Under the pieces are notes generated by a model. That model was not told where the DNA came from and did no database searches. It saw only the letters and a list, made by a program, of their open reading frames with translations. Positions 9,284 to 18,099 of a DNA stretch of 64,000 nucleotides are shown one piece after another (positions within the stretch are counted from its first letter, which is position 1; every line of letters begins with the position of its first letter). A program made the translations under genes and the position numbers. Source of the DNA: Candidatus Accumulibacter proximus (GTDB lineage Bacteria > Pseudomonadota > Gammaproteobacteria > Burkholderiales > Rhodocyclaceae); the NCBI GenBank assembly GCA_016709675.1, contig JADJMH010000019.1, positions 1 through 64,000 of the forward strand. Direction: 5' to 3'.

Positions 9284-9756
9284 TGCTGACTTCAGAATCC
9301 CTCAAGAGAATTGATCGCGAAATTGCCAAGTACCCGCCTGACCAGAAGCAGTCAGCGGTCATGGCTGCGCTTGCCATTGCGCAGGAAGAGCAGGGCTGGC
9401 TGTCCAGCGAAGCCATCGAGTCGGTCGCCAACTACCTCGGCATGGAACCGATTGCCGCCTACGAGGTGGCCAGCTTTTATAACATGTACGACCTGAAACC
9501 GGTCGGGAAGTACAAGGTGTCGGTATGCACCAACCTGCCGTGCATGTTGAGCGGCGGTGTCGATGCAGGTGAGTATCTGAAGAAAAAGCTGGGAATCGGC
9601 TATAACGAGACGACGCCCGACGGCCTGATCACCCTCAAGGAAGGCGAATGTATGGGCGCCTGCGGTGATGCGCCGGTGATGATCGTCAACAACCGTCGCA
9701 TGTGCAGCTGGATGCATCCCGAGCAAATCGACAAACTGCTGGCGGAGCTCAAGTAA
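9283..9756 (+). CDS. nuoE: NADH-quinone oxidoreductase subunit E
   Basis: NuoE (24-kDa subunit) holds the off-pathway 2Fe-2S cluster N1a in the NADH-oxidising module. The 157-residue product shows the thioredoxin-like fold signature with CTNLPC and CMGACGDAP giving the four cysteine ligands. Its stop overlaps the nuoF start (TAATG). Confidence 0.98.
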   Translation: MLTSESLKRIDREIAKYPPDQKQSAVMAALAIAQEEQGWLSSEAIESVANYLGMEPIAAYEVASFYNMYDLKPVGKYKVSVCTNLPCMLSGGVDAGEYLKKKLGIGYNETTPDGLITLKEGECMGACGDAPVMIVNNRRMCSWMHPEQIDKLLAELK

Positions 9757-11084
9757 TGGCGATCCTCGGTGCACTCAACCCGATGCTCAGCGTCGGTCTG
9801 GATGGCGACAATGCCTGGCGCCTGGCAGATTACGTCAAGCGTGGCGGCTATGTGGCGCTGCGGCGGATCCTTGAAGAGAAACTGCCGCAGGGTGACGTGA
9901 TCAACGAGGTCAAGAAGTCGGTTCTTCGCGGCCGAGGGGGGGCGGGATTTCCGACCGGCCTCAAGTGGAGTTTCATGCCCCGCTCGTTCCCGGGTGACAA
10001 GTATGTTGTCTGTAATTCGGACGAAGGCGAACCCGGTACCTTCAAGGATCGCGATATTCTGCGCTACAACCCGCATTCGGTGATTGAAGGCATGGCGATT
10101 GCCGCCTATGCAATGGGCGCTGAGCGTGGCTATAACTACATCCATGGCGAAGTATGGGAGATCTATGAGCGCTTCGAGGAAGCGCTGGATGAAGCACGGG
10201 CGGCGGGTTTCCTCGGCACTGATCTTCTGGGTTCGGGTTTCAACTTCGATCTCTTTGCGCATCACGGCTACGGCGCCTATATTTGTGGTGAAGAAACGGC
10301 ACTACTCGAGTCGATCGAGGGCAAGAAGGGACAGCCTCGCTTCAAGCCACCCTTCCCAGCCTCTTTCGGCCTCTATGGCAAACCGACCACGATCAACAAC
10401 ACCGAAACCTTTGCCTCGATACCTTACATCATCAACCTGGGCGGCGAGACCTATCTCGAAGCGGGCAAGGCGAACAACGGCGGGACCAAGCTGTTCTCGG
10501 TTTCGGGGCACGTCAATCGGCCCGGTAACTACGAGATTCCCCTCGGGACGCCTTTCGCCACCCTGCTTGAAATGGCGGGCGGCATGCGCGGTGGCCGGCA
10601 ACTGAAGGCCTGCATTCCAGGCGGCTCGTCAGCGCCGGTGGTGCCGGCTGCAACGATGATGGACTGCACCATGGACTACGACTCGATCAGCAAGGCTGGC
10701 TCGATGCTGGGGTCCGGTGCGGTGATCATCATGGACGAGACGACCTGCATGGTGAAGGCGCTCGAGCGGCTCTCATTCTTCTACTACGAAGAGTCGTGCG
10801 GACAATGTACCCCCTGCCGTGAAGGTACCAGTTGGCTGTACAAGGTGGTGCACCGAATCGAGCACGGAAAGGGTCGCCCCGATGACCTTGACCTGCTCGC
10901 GAGCGTCACCACGAACATCATGGGTCGCACCATTTGCGCGCTTGGCGACGCCGCATCCATGCCGGTACAGAGCTTCATCAAGCATTTTCGCGACGAGTTC
11001 GCGTACCACATCGAACACAGGAAGTGCCTCGTGCCCGTTGATGTCCAGCGCGCCGGCAGTGGCTTCTTTACGGCAACGGTTTAG
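9756..11084 (+). CDS. nuoF: NADH-quinone oxidoreductase subunit F
   Basis: NuoF (51-kDa subunit) binds NADH, FMN and the 4Fe-4S cluster N3 at the electron entry point. The 442-residue product has the nucleotide motif GRGGAGFPTGLKW, the flavin motif around CNSDEGEPGTFKDR, and the cluster cysteines ESCGQCTPCREG with a later cysteine in TICALGD. I use the ATG at 9756 overlapping the nuoE stop; a longer frame from 9702 lies inside nuoE and is not supported. Confidence 0.98.
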   Translation: MAILGALNPMLSVGLDGDNAWRLADYVKRGGYVALRRILEEKLPQGDVINEVKKSVLRGRGGAGFPTGLKWSFMPRSFPGDKYVVCNSDEGEPGTFKDRDILRYNPHSVIEGMAIAAYAMGAERGYNYIHGEVWEIYERFEEALDEARAAGFLGTDLLGSGFNFDLFAHHGYGAYICGEETALLESIEGKKGQPRFKPPFPASFGLYGKPTTINNTETFASIPYIINLGGETYLEAGKANNGGTKLFSVSGHVNRPGNYEIPLGTPFATLLEMAGGMRGGRQLKACIPGGSSAPVVPAATMMDCTMDYDSISKAGSMLGSGAVIIMDETTCMVKALERLSFFYYEESCGQCTPCREGTSWLYKVVHRIEHGKGRPDDLDLLASVTTNIMGRTICALGDAASMPVQSFIKHFRDEFAYHIEHRKCLVPVDVQRAGSGFFTATV

Positions 11085-11095
11085 GGTACGAGACG

Positions 11096-13423
11096 ATGGA
11101 AATCGAAATCGACGGCAAGGTGGCCCATGTGCCTGACGGTAGCACCATCATGGATGCCGCGCAGCAGCTGGGTGCCTATATTCCGCATTTCTGCTACCAC
11201 AAGAAGCTTTCGATCGCCGCCAACTGCCGCATGTGCCTGGTGCAGGTCGAGAAAGCGCCGAAGCCGCTGCCGGCCTGTGCCACGCCGGTGACCAACGGCA
11301 TGCGGGTGTTCACCCATTCGGAGCTGGCAGTCAAGGCCCAGAAGGGGGTGATGGAGTTCCTGCTGATCAACCACCCGCTCGACTGCCCGATCTGCGATCA
11401 GGGTGGCGAATGCCAGTTGCAGGACCTGGCGGTTGGCTACGGTGGCAGTGCCTCCCGCTTTCATGAAGACAAGCGGGTCGTCTTTCATAAGGATGTCGGT
11501 CCACTGATCTCGATGCAGGAGATGGCCCGTTGCATCCACTGTACTCGCTGTGTTCGCTTCGGGCAGGAGATTGCCGGGGTGATGGAACTCGGCATGGCCA
11601 ATCGCAACATGCACTCGGAGATAATGACCTTTGTCGGCCGGTCGGTCGATTCGGAGCTGTCGGGCAACATGATCGATCTCTGCCCGGTGGGTGCGCTGAC
11701 TTCCAAGCCCTTCCGCTATTCGGCCCGCAGTTGGGAGCTGTCGCGGCGCAAGTCGATCAGCCCGCACGACAGTATCGGCGCCAACCTGGTCGCGCAGGTC
11801 AAGAACAATGTCGTGCTGCGTATTCTCCCTCGCGACAATGAGGACATCAACGAGTGCTGGATCTCGGACAAGGAGCGCTTCTCGTACGAAGCGCTTAATT
11901 CGCCGGCCAGGCTGCGGAAGCCGATGGTTCGGGTGGACGGTGCGCTGCGCGAAGTAGACTGGAACGTGGCACTCGACTATGTCTCGCATGCGCTCAAGGA
12001 CGTCGTCAGCACCAGCGGCGCTGAGTCGCTGGCAGCACTGGCCTCACCGCAGGCGACGCTCGAGGAAATGTATCTGCTGCAGAAGCTGACCCGTGGGCTT
12101 GGCTCAGGCAACATCGATTTCCGGTCGCGGCGACGTGATTTTTCGGCCGATGGCAAGCTTGGCGGTGTTCCGTGGCTCGGTCTGAAACTGTCCGAAATCA
12201 AGGACCTCGACGCTGCAGTCGTGGTTGGTAGCTTCTTGCGCAAGGACCATCCGCTGTTCGCCCAACGTCTGCGACAGCTCGCCAAGAAGTGGGGCAAGGT
12301 CAGCCTGCTCTCGGTGAGTGGTGACAATCCGCTCATCAAGCTGCACGCGCAAGTGACCGTGTCTCCTGCCGAACTGCCGCTGGCACTGGCGGCAGTTGTC
12401 AAGGCTGTTGCACAACTCAAGGGCGAGGCGGTGCCGACGGGACTCGAAGCCGTCAAGCTGAGCCCAGCTAGCGAATCAATTGCCGCCAGCCTGCTCAAGG
12501 GTAACAAGCGGGCGATTTTTCTGGGTAATGCTGCCGAGCAGAACCCGCATGCAGCCCAACTACACGCCCTGGCAAGCGAACTTGCCCGGCTGACCGGGGC
12601 CAGCTGTGGCTTCATCGGCGAAGCAGCGAACAGTGTCGGCGGTTACGTGGCGAAGGCCTTGCCGACCGCGCTCAACGCTTACGAAATGTTTGCCCAGCCG
12701 CGCAAAGCCTACATCCTGCTGGGCGTCGAACCTGAACTGGATTGCCATCACCCGCAACAGGCGATTGCCGCGCTCAAGGGGGCTGCACTGGTGGTCTCGC
12801 TGACGCCCTTCGGCGATGGCGCCGCGCGTGACTACGCCGATGTCCTGCTGCCGATCGCGCCTTTTAGCGAAACCTCAGGCTCCTTTGTAAACACGGAGGG
12901 TCGTCTTCAGAGCTTCAGCGGTGTCGTTCGCCCATTCGGTGATGCGCGCCCAGCGTGGAAGGTGTTGCGCGTGTTGGGGAATCTGCTGGACCTGCCGGGT
13001 TTTGACCAGGAGTCGAGCGAGCAGGTGCGTGACGAGATCGTTCCGACCGGTGAAGGCTTTGTTGACGGTCTGAACAACAGCATCAACGGCGTCCCCTTGG
13101 CTCTGCCTGCTGCGCTTGGCTGTCTGCAGCGCGTCGCTGATGTGCCGATTTATTTTGCTGATCCCCTCGCGCGGCGTGCTCCGGCACTGCAGAAGACGCA
13201 CGATGCTGTGGCGCCGACGGCGCGAATGAATGCACAAACCTTGCTGACGCTTGGTTTCACCGATGGCGCCACGGTGCGGGTTTGGCAGGGGAGCGGCGAG
13301 GCCGTTCTCACCGCACGGGTCGACGAGGCCGTGCCGGCGGACTGCCTGCGAATCGCCGCGGCACATGTTTCGACGGCAGCGCTGGGCGACATGTTCAGTG
13401 CGATCAACGTGGAGCGTGCATGA
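11096..13423 (+). CDS. nuoG: NADH-quinone oxidoreductase subunit G
   Basis: NuoG (75-kDa subunit) carries the electron wire through the peripheral arm. The 775-residue product begins with a 2Fe-2S ferredoxin domain (FCYHKKLSIAANCRMC). A His-Cys3 cluster region (HPLDCPICDQGGECQLQD) and a CIHCTRC/CPVGALTS cluster follow. The rest is a molybdopterin-oxidoreductase-like fold that has lost its cofactor role. Its TGA overlaps the nuoH start (ATGATGA type). Confidence 0.98.
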   Translation: MEIEIDGKVAHVPDGSTIMDAAQQLGAYIPHFCYHKKLSIAANCRMCLVQVEKAPKPLPACATPVTNGMRVFTHSELAVKAQKGVMEFLLINHPLDCPICDQGGECQLQDLAVGYGGSASRFHEDKRVVFHKDVGPLISMQEMARCIHCTRCVRFGQEIAGVMELGMANRNMHSEIMTFVGRSVDSELSGNMIDLCPVGALTSKPFRYSARSWELSRRKSISPHDSIGANLVAQVKNNVVLRILPRDNEDINECWISDKERFSYEALNSPARLRKPMVRVDGALREVDWNVALDYVSHALKDVVSTSGAESLAALASPQATLEEMYLLQKLTRGLGSGNIDFRSRRRDFSADGKLGGVPWLGLKLSEIKDLDAAVVVGSFLRKDHPLFAQRLRQLAKKWGKVSLLSVSGDNPLIKLHAQVTVSPAELPLALAAVVKAVAQLKGEAVPTGLEAVKLSPASESIAASLLKGNKRAIFLGNAAEQNPHAAQLHALASELARLTGASCGFIGEAANSVGGYVAKALPTALNAYEMFAQPRKAYILLGVEPELDCHHPQQAIAALKGAALVVSLTPFGDGAARDYADVLLPIAPFSETSGSFVNTEGRLQSFSGVVRPFGDARPAWKVLRVLGNLLDLPGFDQESSEQVRDEIVPTGEGFVDGLNNSINGVPLALPAALGCLQRVADVPIYFADPLARRAPALQKTHDAVAPTARMNAQTLLTLGFTDGATVRVWQGSGEAVLTARVDEAVPADCLRIAAAHVSTAALGDMFSAINVERA

Positions 13424-14472
13424 TGGTCGATGCGCTGCAGGAGCTGTTACGGGGCCTTTTCGGGTCGGCTTTTCCTTTGGTGTGGACACTGCTCAAGATT
13501 GTTCTGATCATCGCGCCGCTTCTCCTGGCCGTTGCCTACCTGACTTTCTGGGAACGCAAGGTCATCGGCTGGATGCAGGTACGTATCGGACCGAACCGTG
13601 TCGGGCCCTGGGGACTGATTCAACCGATCGCCGATGGCCTCAAGCTGTTGCTGAAGGAGGTCGTGATCCCGACCGGATCGAACAAGGGCGTTTTCCTGAT
13701 TGCGCCGATGTTCGCCTTTGCGCCGGCGCTGGCAGCCTGGGCGGTGGTACCGTTCAATGACACGCTGGTGCTGGCGAATGTCAACGCCAGCCTGCTCTAC
13801 ATCATGTCAATCACGTCGATCGGTGTCTATGGAATCATCCTCTCGGGCTGGGCGTCGAATTCGAAGTACGCCTTCCTTGGCGGCATGCGTTCAGCGGCGC
13901 AGATGATCTCGTACGAAGTGGCCATGGGGTTGGCGCTGGTGGTGGTGCTGATGGTTTCGAATAGCCTCAACCTTGGCGATATCGTGAAGGGCCAGGGCCA
14001 GGGCTACTTTGCCGACAAGGGGCTCGGGTTCCTCTCGTGGAACTGGCTGCCACTGCTGCCAATGTTTGTCGTCTATCTGGTGTCGATCGTTGCCGAGACC
14101 AACCGGGCGCCGTTCGACATGGCGGAAGGCGAGTCCGAAATCGTCGGTTTCCATGTTGAGTACTCGGGAATGGCGTTTGCGGTCTTCTTTCTGGCCGAAT
14201 ACGCAAACATGATCCTGGTGTCGACGCTGGCCTCGATTCTGTTCCTCGGCGGCTGGCTGTCGCCGGTCGGCTTCCTGCCGGATGGCATCCTGTGGTTGTT
14301 GCTGAAGATCTCCGCAGTGTTGTTCTTTTTTCTCTGGATTCGCGCCACGTTCCCCCGCTATCGCTACGACCAGATCATGCGTCTTGGCTGGAAGGTGTTC
14401 ATCCCGCTGTGCCTGATCTGGCTCGTCGTCGTCGGCTGCTGGATGATGTCGCCGCTGAACATCTGGAACTGA
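13420..14472 (+). CDS. nuoH: NADH-quinone oxidoreductase subunit H
   Basis: NuoH is the eight-helix membrane subunit that connects the quinone chamber to the proton-pumping arm. The 350-residue product has the conserved ERKVIGWMQVRIGPNRVGP near residue 40-60 and AETNRAPFDMAEGESE-type loop, the two most diagnostic motifs. Two ATG codons (13420 and 13423) overlap the nuoG stop; I use the first. Confidence 0.98.
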   Translation: MMVDALQELLRGLFGSAFPLVWTLLKIVLIIAPLLLAVAYLTFWERKVIGWMQVRIGPNRVGPWGLIQPIADGLKLLLKEVVIPTGSNKGVFLIAPMFAFAPALAAWAVVPFNDTLVLANVNASLLYIMSITSIGVYGIILSGWASNSKYAFLGGMRSAAQMISYEVAMGLALVVVLMVSNSLNLGDIVKGQGQGYFADKGLGFLSWNWLPLLPMFVVYLVSIVAETNRAPFDMAEGESEIVGFHVEYSGMAFAVFFLAEYANMILVSTLASILFLGGWLSPVGFLPDGILWLLLKISAVLFFFLWIRATFPRYRYDQIMRLGWKVFIPLCLIWLVVVGCWMMSPLNIWN

Positions 14473-14482
14473 GAGGCTGGCC

Positions 14483-14971
14483 ATGGGTTCGATGAAGGAA
14501 GTTTTCAACAGCCTCCTGCTCAAGGAACTGTTCAAGGGTATGTCGGTCACCGGGCGCTACATGTTTGCCCGCAAGATCACTGTCCAGTATCCGGAAGAGA
14601 AGACGCCGCAGAGCTTTCGCTTCCGTGGCTTGCACGCGTTGCGACGCTATCCGAACGGTGAGGAGCGTTGCATTGCGTGCAAGTTGTGCGAGGCAGTCTG
14701 CCCGGCGCTGGCCATCACCATCGAATCGGATCAGCGTGACGATGGTTCGCGCCGCACGACGCGCTACGACATCGACCTGACCAAGTGCATCTTCTGCGGC
14801 TTCTGCGAGGAGGCCTGCCCGGTCGATGCCATCGTCGAGACCCGGGTCTACGAGTACCACGGGGAAACGCGTGGTGACCTCTACTACACCAAGCCGATGT
14901 TGCTGGCCAATGGCGACCGCTACGAAGCGCAGATCGCAGCCGACCGCGAACTCGACTCGAAATACCGCTGA
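14483..14971 (+). CDS. nuoI: NADH-quinone oxidoreductase subunit I
   Basis: NuoI is the ferredoxin-like subunit carrying clusters N6a and N6b that pass electrons to NuoB. The 162-residue product shows two 4Fe-4S motifs, CIACKLCEAVCP and CIFCGFCEEACP, followed by DAIVETR. Spacing to nuoH (10 bases) and nuoJ (12 bases) fits one operon. Confidence 0.98.
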   Translation: MGSMKEVFNSLLLKELFKGMSVTGRYMFARKITVQYPEEKTPQSFRFRGLHALRRYPNGEERCIACKLCEAVCPALAITIESDQRDDGSRRTTRYDIDLTKCIFCGFCEEACPVDAIVETRVYEYHGETRGDLYYTKPMLLANGDRYEAQIAADRELDSKYR

Positions 14972-14983
14972 CAGGCCGACGCG

Positions 14984-15586
14984 ATGGAATTCAAGACCTT
15001 CGTTTTCTACTTTCTCTCGGCAATTCTGGTATTTGCCGGGCTGCGCGTGATCACTGCACGCAACCCGGTGCACGCCGCGCTGTACCTGGTGCTCGCATTC
15101 TTTACTGCGAGCGGTGTCTGGATGTTGTTGCAGGCCGAGTTCCTGGCCATCGCACTGGTGCTGGTCTACGTTGGCGCGGTGATGGTTCTCTTCCTGTTCG
15201 TGGTCATGATGCTGGACATCAATCTGGATCGTCTGCGTGAAGGGTTCTGGAGCTATCTGCCGCTTGGCTCGATCATCGCGTTACTGATGGTCGCCGAAAT
15301 GGGACTTGTTCTGGGGGGGAATTACCTTGGGCTGTTCGAGAGTTCAGTCCCGCAGTCGAGTGCCGAATACAGTAATGTTCAAGCGGTCGGGCGACTGCTG
15401 TTCACCGAGTACGTCTATCCCTTCGAGTTGGCCTCGGTGATTCTTCTTGTGGGGATTGTCGCCGCCGTAGCGCTGACCCAGCGCGGGAAACGGAAGAACA
15501 AGTCGGTCAGCCCATCGCAACAGGTTTTCGTCAAAGCCGCAGACCGCGTACGCGTGCTGCAGATGCCCGCCGAGAAGAGCGACTGA
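14984..15586 (+). CDS. nuoJ: NADH-quinone oxidoreductase subunit J
   Basis: NuoJ is a five-helix membrane subunit next to NuoA and NuoK. The 200-residue product has the family hallmarks ARNPVHAALYLVLAFF and LVYVGAVMVLFLFVVMML, the latter in the pi-bulge helix. The tail is basic (RGKRKNKS). A 91-base spacer separates it from nuoK, the longest gap in the operon. Confidence 0.97.
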   Translation: MEFKTFVFYFLSAILVFAGLRVITARNPVHAALYLVLAFFTASGVWMLLQAEFLAIALVLVYVGAVMVLFLFVVMMLDINLDRLREGFWSYLPLGSIIALLMVAEMGLVLGGNYLGLFESSVPQSSAEYSNVQAVGRLLFTEYVYPFELASVILLVGIVAAVALTQRGKRKNKSVSPSQQVFVKAADRVRVLQMPAEKSD

Positions 15587-15627
15587 GGACGCGTTCGAGG
15601 CAAATACAAAGACTCAGAATAAGACGG

Positions 15628-15650
15628 AGTGGCGGCGGCGACGCCCCACT
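15628..15650 (+). repeat. Imperfect inverted repeat in the nuoJ-nuoK spacer
   Basis: AGTGG and CCACT flank a GC-rich centre (GCGGCGGCGACGC) that can extend the stem with a bulge. There is no T run, so it is not a terminator; it may shape or stabilise the mRNA ahead of the nuoK ribosome site GGGAGG. Confidence 0.35.
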
Positions 15651-15677
15651 TCATGCAGAAGGAATCAGGGAGGCACC

Positions 15678-15983
15678 TTGCTTACACTGTCCCATTTTTT
15701 GATCCTGGGCGCGATCCTGTTCGCGATCAGCGTGGTCGGCATCTTTCTCAACCGCAAGAACCTCATCATCATACTGATGTCGATTGAGCTGATGCTGCTG
15801 GCGGTGAATCTGAATTTCATTGCCTTTTCCCACTACTTGCAAGATCTTGCCGGACAGGTGTTCGTCTTCTTCATTCTGACGGTCGCTGCCGCCGAGTCAG
15901 CAATCGGGCTGGCGATTCTCGTGGTGCTGTTCCGTAACCTGAAGACCATCCACGTGGATGATCTGGACAGCCTGAAGGGTTGA
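15678..15983 (+). CDS. nuoK: NADH-quinone oxidoreductase subunit K
   Basis: NuoK is a three-helix membrane subunit related to MrpC, with buried glutamates in the proton path. The 101-residue product shows LFAISVVGIFLNRKN and IELMLLAVNLNF, the family signature, plus AAESAIGLAI. The start is a TTG at 15678, preceded by GGGAGG about 5 bases upstream; no ATG fits the conserved N-terminus. Confidence 0.96.
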   Translation: MLTLSHFLILGAILFAISVVGIFLNRKNLIIILMSIELMLLAVNLNFIAFSHYLQDLAGQVFVFFILTVAAAESAIGLAILVVLFRNLKTIHVDDLDSLKG

Positions 15984-15985
15984 AC

Positions 15986-18076
15986 ATGGAAATGCAAAAG
16001 CTCTACCTGCTGGTTCCACTGGCGCCGCTCGTCGGTGCCATCATTGCAGGTCTGTTCTGTCGCGTGATCCCACGCTGGGTGGCGCATACGGTGACCATCG
16101 CCGGCGTGGCGATCGCCTGCGTCGCTTCGTTCGTGATCTTCCGCGACGTGATGGCCGGCAACACCCATAACGGCCCGGTTTACCAGTGGCTGACCTCGGG
16201 CGACTACCACTTCGAGGTCGGTTTCCTGATCGATCAGTTGACCGTTACGATGATGCTGGTCGTCACCTCAGTGTCGCTGATGGTGCACATCTATACCATC
16301 GGCTACATGCAGGATGACCCCGGCTACAACCGCTTCTTCAGCTACATCTCCCTGTTCACGTTCTCCATGTTGATGCTCGTGATGAGCAACAACTTCATGC
16401 AGCTGTTCTTTGGCTGGGAAGCCGTTGGCCTGGTTTCGTACCTGCTGATCGGCTTCTGGTATACCCGGCCAACGGCGATCTTTGCCAACCTGAAGGCCTT
16501 CCTGGTGAACCGGGTGGGTGACTTCGGCTTCATTCTGGGCATTGGCCTGGTCCTCGCCCACTTTGGCACGCTCGATTACGCCGCGGTTTTCGCCAAGGCG
16601 CCCGAACTGGCCGCCGATACCCGGCTTGCGCTGTTTGGCAAAGGCGAGGGGGTCGCGCTGATGACGGCGATCTGCATCCTGCTGTTCGTCGGGGCGATGG
16701 GCAAGTCGGCGCAGGTTCCCCTGCATGTCTGGCTGCCCGACTCGATGGAAGGTCCGACCCCGATCTCGGCGCTGATCCACGCAGCTACCATGGTGACTGC
16801 CGGCATCTTCATGGTCGCGCGCATGTCGCCGCTCTTCGAGCTGTCCGATACGGCGCTGTCCTTCGTCATCATCATCGGTTCGATCACCGCGCTGTTCATG
16901 GGTTTCCTCGGCATCATCCAGAATGACATCAAGCGGGTGGTGGCGTATTCGACGCTGTCACAACTCGGCTACATGACGGTCGCCCTTGGTGCATCGGCTT
17001 ATTCGGTTGCCATCTTCCACTTGATGACACATGCTTTTTTCAAGGCCCTGCTCTTCCTCGCCGCCGGTTCGGTGATCATCGGCATGCACCATGATCAGGA
17101 CATTCGTAACATGGGTGGCCTGCGCAAGTACATGCCGATTACCTGGATCACCTCCCTGATCGGTTCGCTGGCGCTGATCGGCACGCCATTCTTCGCTGGC
17201 TTCTATTCCAAGGATTCAATTATCGAGGCGGTAGCGCTTTCGCATATCCCGGGCGCCGGATTCGCGTATTTTGCGGTAATGGCGGGTGTGTTTGTTACGG
17301 CTTTCTATTCTTTCCGCATGTATTTCCTGGTGTTTCATGGAGCGGAGCGTTTTGGTCTCCCGGCGCCACACCACGAAGACCAAGCGGCGCACCCAACGGT
17401 AGAGCACCACGTCGCGCACGACGGTTCGCACGCGGACCAGGATCACCATGCGGATGATGCGCATGATGAACACCATCACGGTCTTGCGCCGGGTGAGAAG
17501 CCGCACGAGACACCGTGGGTGGTCACGCTACCCCTGATCATGCTGGCCATTCCCTCGGTGATCATCGGTTACATCGGGATCGGGCCCATGCTGTTTGGCG
17601 ACTTCTTCAAGGACGCCATCTTCGTCAATGCCGAAGCGCATCCGGTCATGGCCGAACTCGCCACCCATTTCCACGGCGCGTTCGCAATGGCCACCCACGC
17701 GCTTGCCACGCCGGTGTTCTGGCTGGCATTCCTCGGCGTGGCGTTGTCCTGGTTCCTGTACATGAAGCGCCCGGATATCCCGGAAGCGATCAAGACCCGC
17801 TCCGGCTGGCTGTACACCCTGCTCGACAACAAGTACTACTTCGACAAGTTCAACGACTTCTTTTTTGCCGGCGGCGCGCGCCTGCTTGGGCGGGGCCTTT
17901 GGAAGGGTGGCGATGCTGGCCTGATCGACGGCATCATCGTCAACGGTTCCGCGCGTCTCGTGGGCTGGTTTGCGACCGTGGTTCGCCTGTTCCAGACCGG
18001 CCACATTTACCACTACGCTTTTACGATGATTATTGGCGTGTTTGTCTTGATGACCCTCTGGGTCACGCGCGCCTGA
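15986..18076 (+). CDS. nuoL: NADH-quinone oxidoreductase subunit L with His-rich insert
   Basis: NuoL is the distal antiporter-like proton-pumping subunit with a long lateral helix. The 696-residue product has the usual core motifs (GWEAVGLVSYLLIGFWYTRP, LHVWLPDSMEGPTPISALIHAATMV, DIKRVVAYSTLSQLGYM). Around residues 460-510 a soluble loop is very rich in His and Asp (clusters such as HHADDAHDEHHH) before the C-terminal helices resume. ATG 15986 follows the nuoK stop by two bases; a TTG at 15980 is less likely. Confidence 0.97.
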   Translation: MEMQKLYLLVPLAPLVGAIIAGLFCRVIPRWVAHTVTIAGVAIACVASFVIFRDVMAGNTHNGPVYQWLTSGDYHFEVGFLIDQLTVTMMLVVTSVSLMVHIYTIGYMQDDPGYNRFFSYISLFTFSMLMLVMSNNFMQLFFGWEAVGLVSYLLIGFWYTRPTAIFANLKAFLVNRVGDFGFILGIGLVLAHFGTLDYAAVFAKAPELAADTRLALFGKGEGVALMTAICILLFVGAMGKSAQVPLHVWLPDSMEGPTPISALIHAATMVTAGIFMVARMSPLFELSDTALSFVIIIGSITALFMGFLGIIQNDIKRVVAYSTLSQLGYMTVALGASAYSVAIFHLMTHAFFKALLFLAAGSVIIGMHHDQDIRNMGGLRKYMPITWITSLIGSLALIGTPFFAGFYSKDSIIEAVALSHIPGAGFAYFAVMAGVFVTAFYSFRMYFLVFHGAERFGLPAPHHEDQAAHPTVEHHVAHDGSHADQDHHADDAHDEHHHGLAPGEKPHETPWVVTLPLIMLAIPSVIIGYIGIGPMLFGDFFKDAIFVNAEAHPVMAELATHFHGAFAMATHALATPVFWLAFLGVALSWFLYMKRPDIPEAIKTRSGWLYTLLDNKYYFDKFNDFFFAGGARLLGRGLWKGGDAGLIDGIIVNGSARLVGWFATVVRLFQTGHIYHYAFTMIIGVFVLMTLWVTRA

Positions 18077-18099
18077 GCTAGAGAAAGACTGGGAACGAT

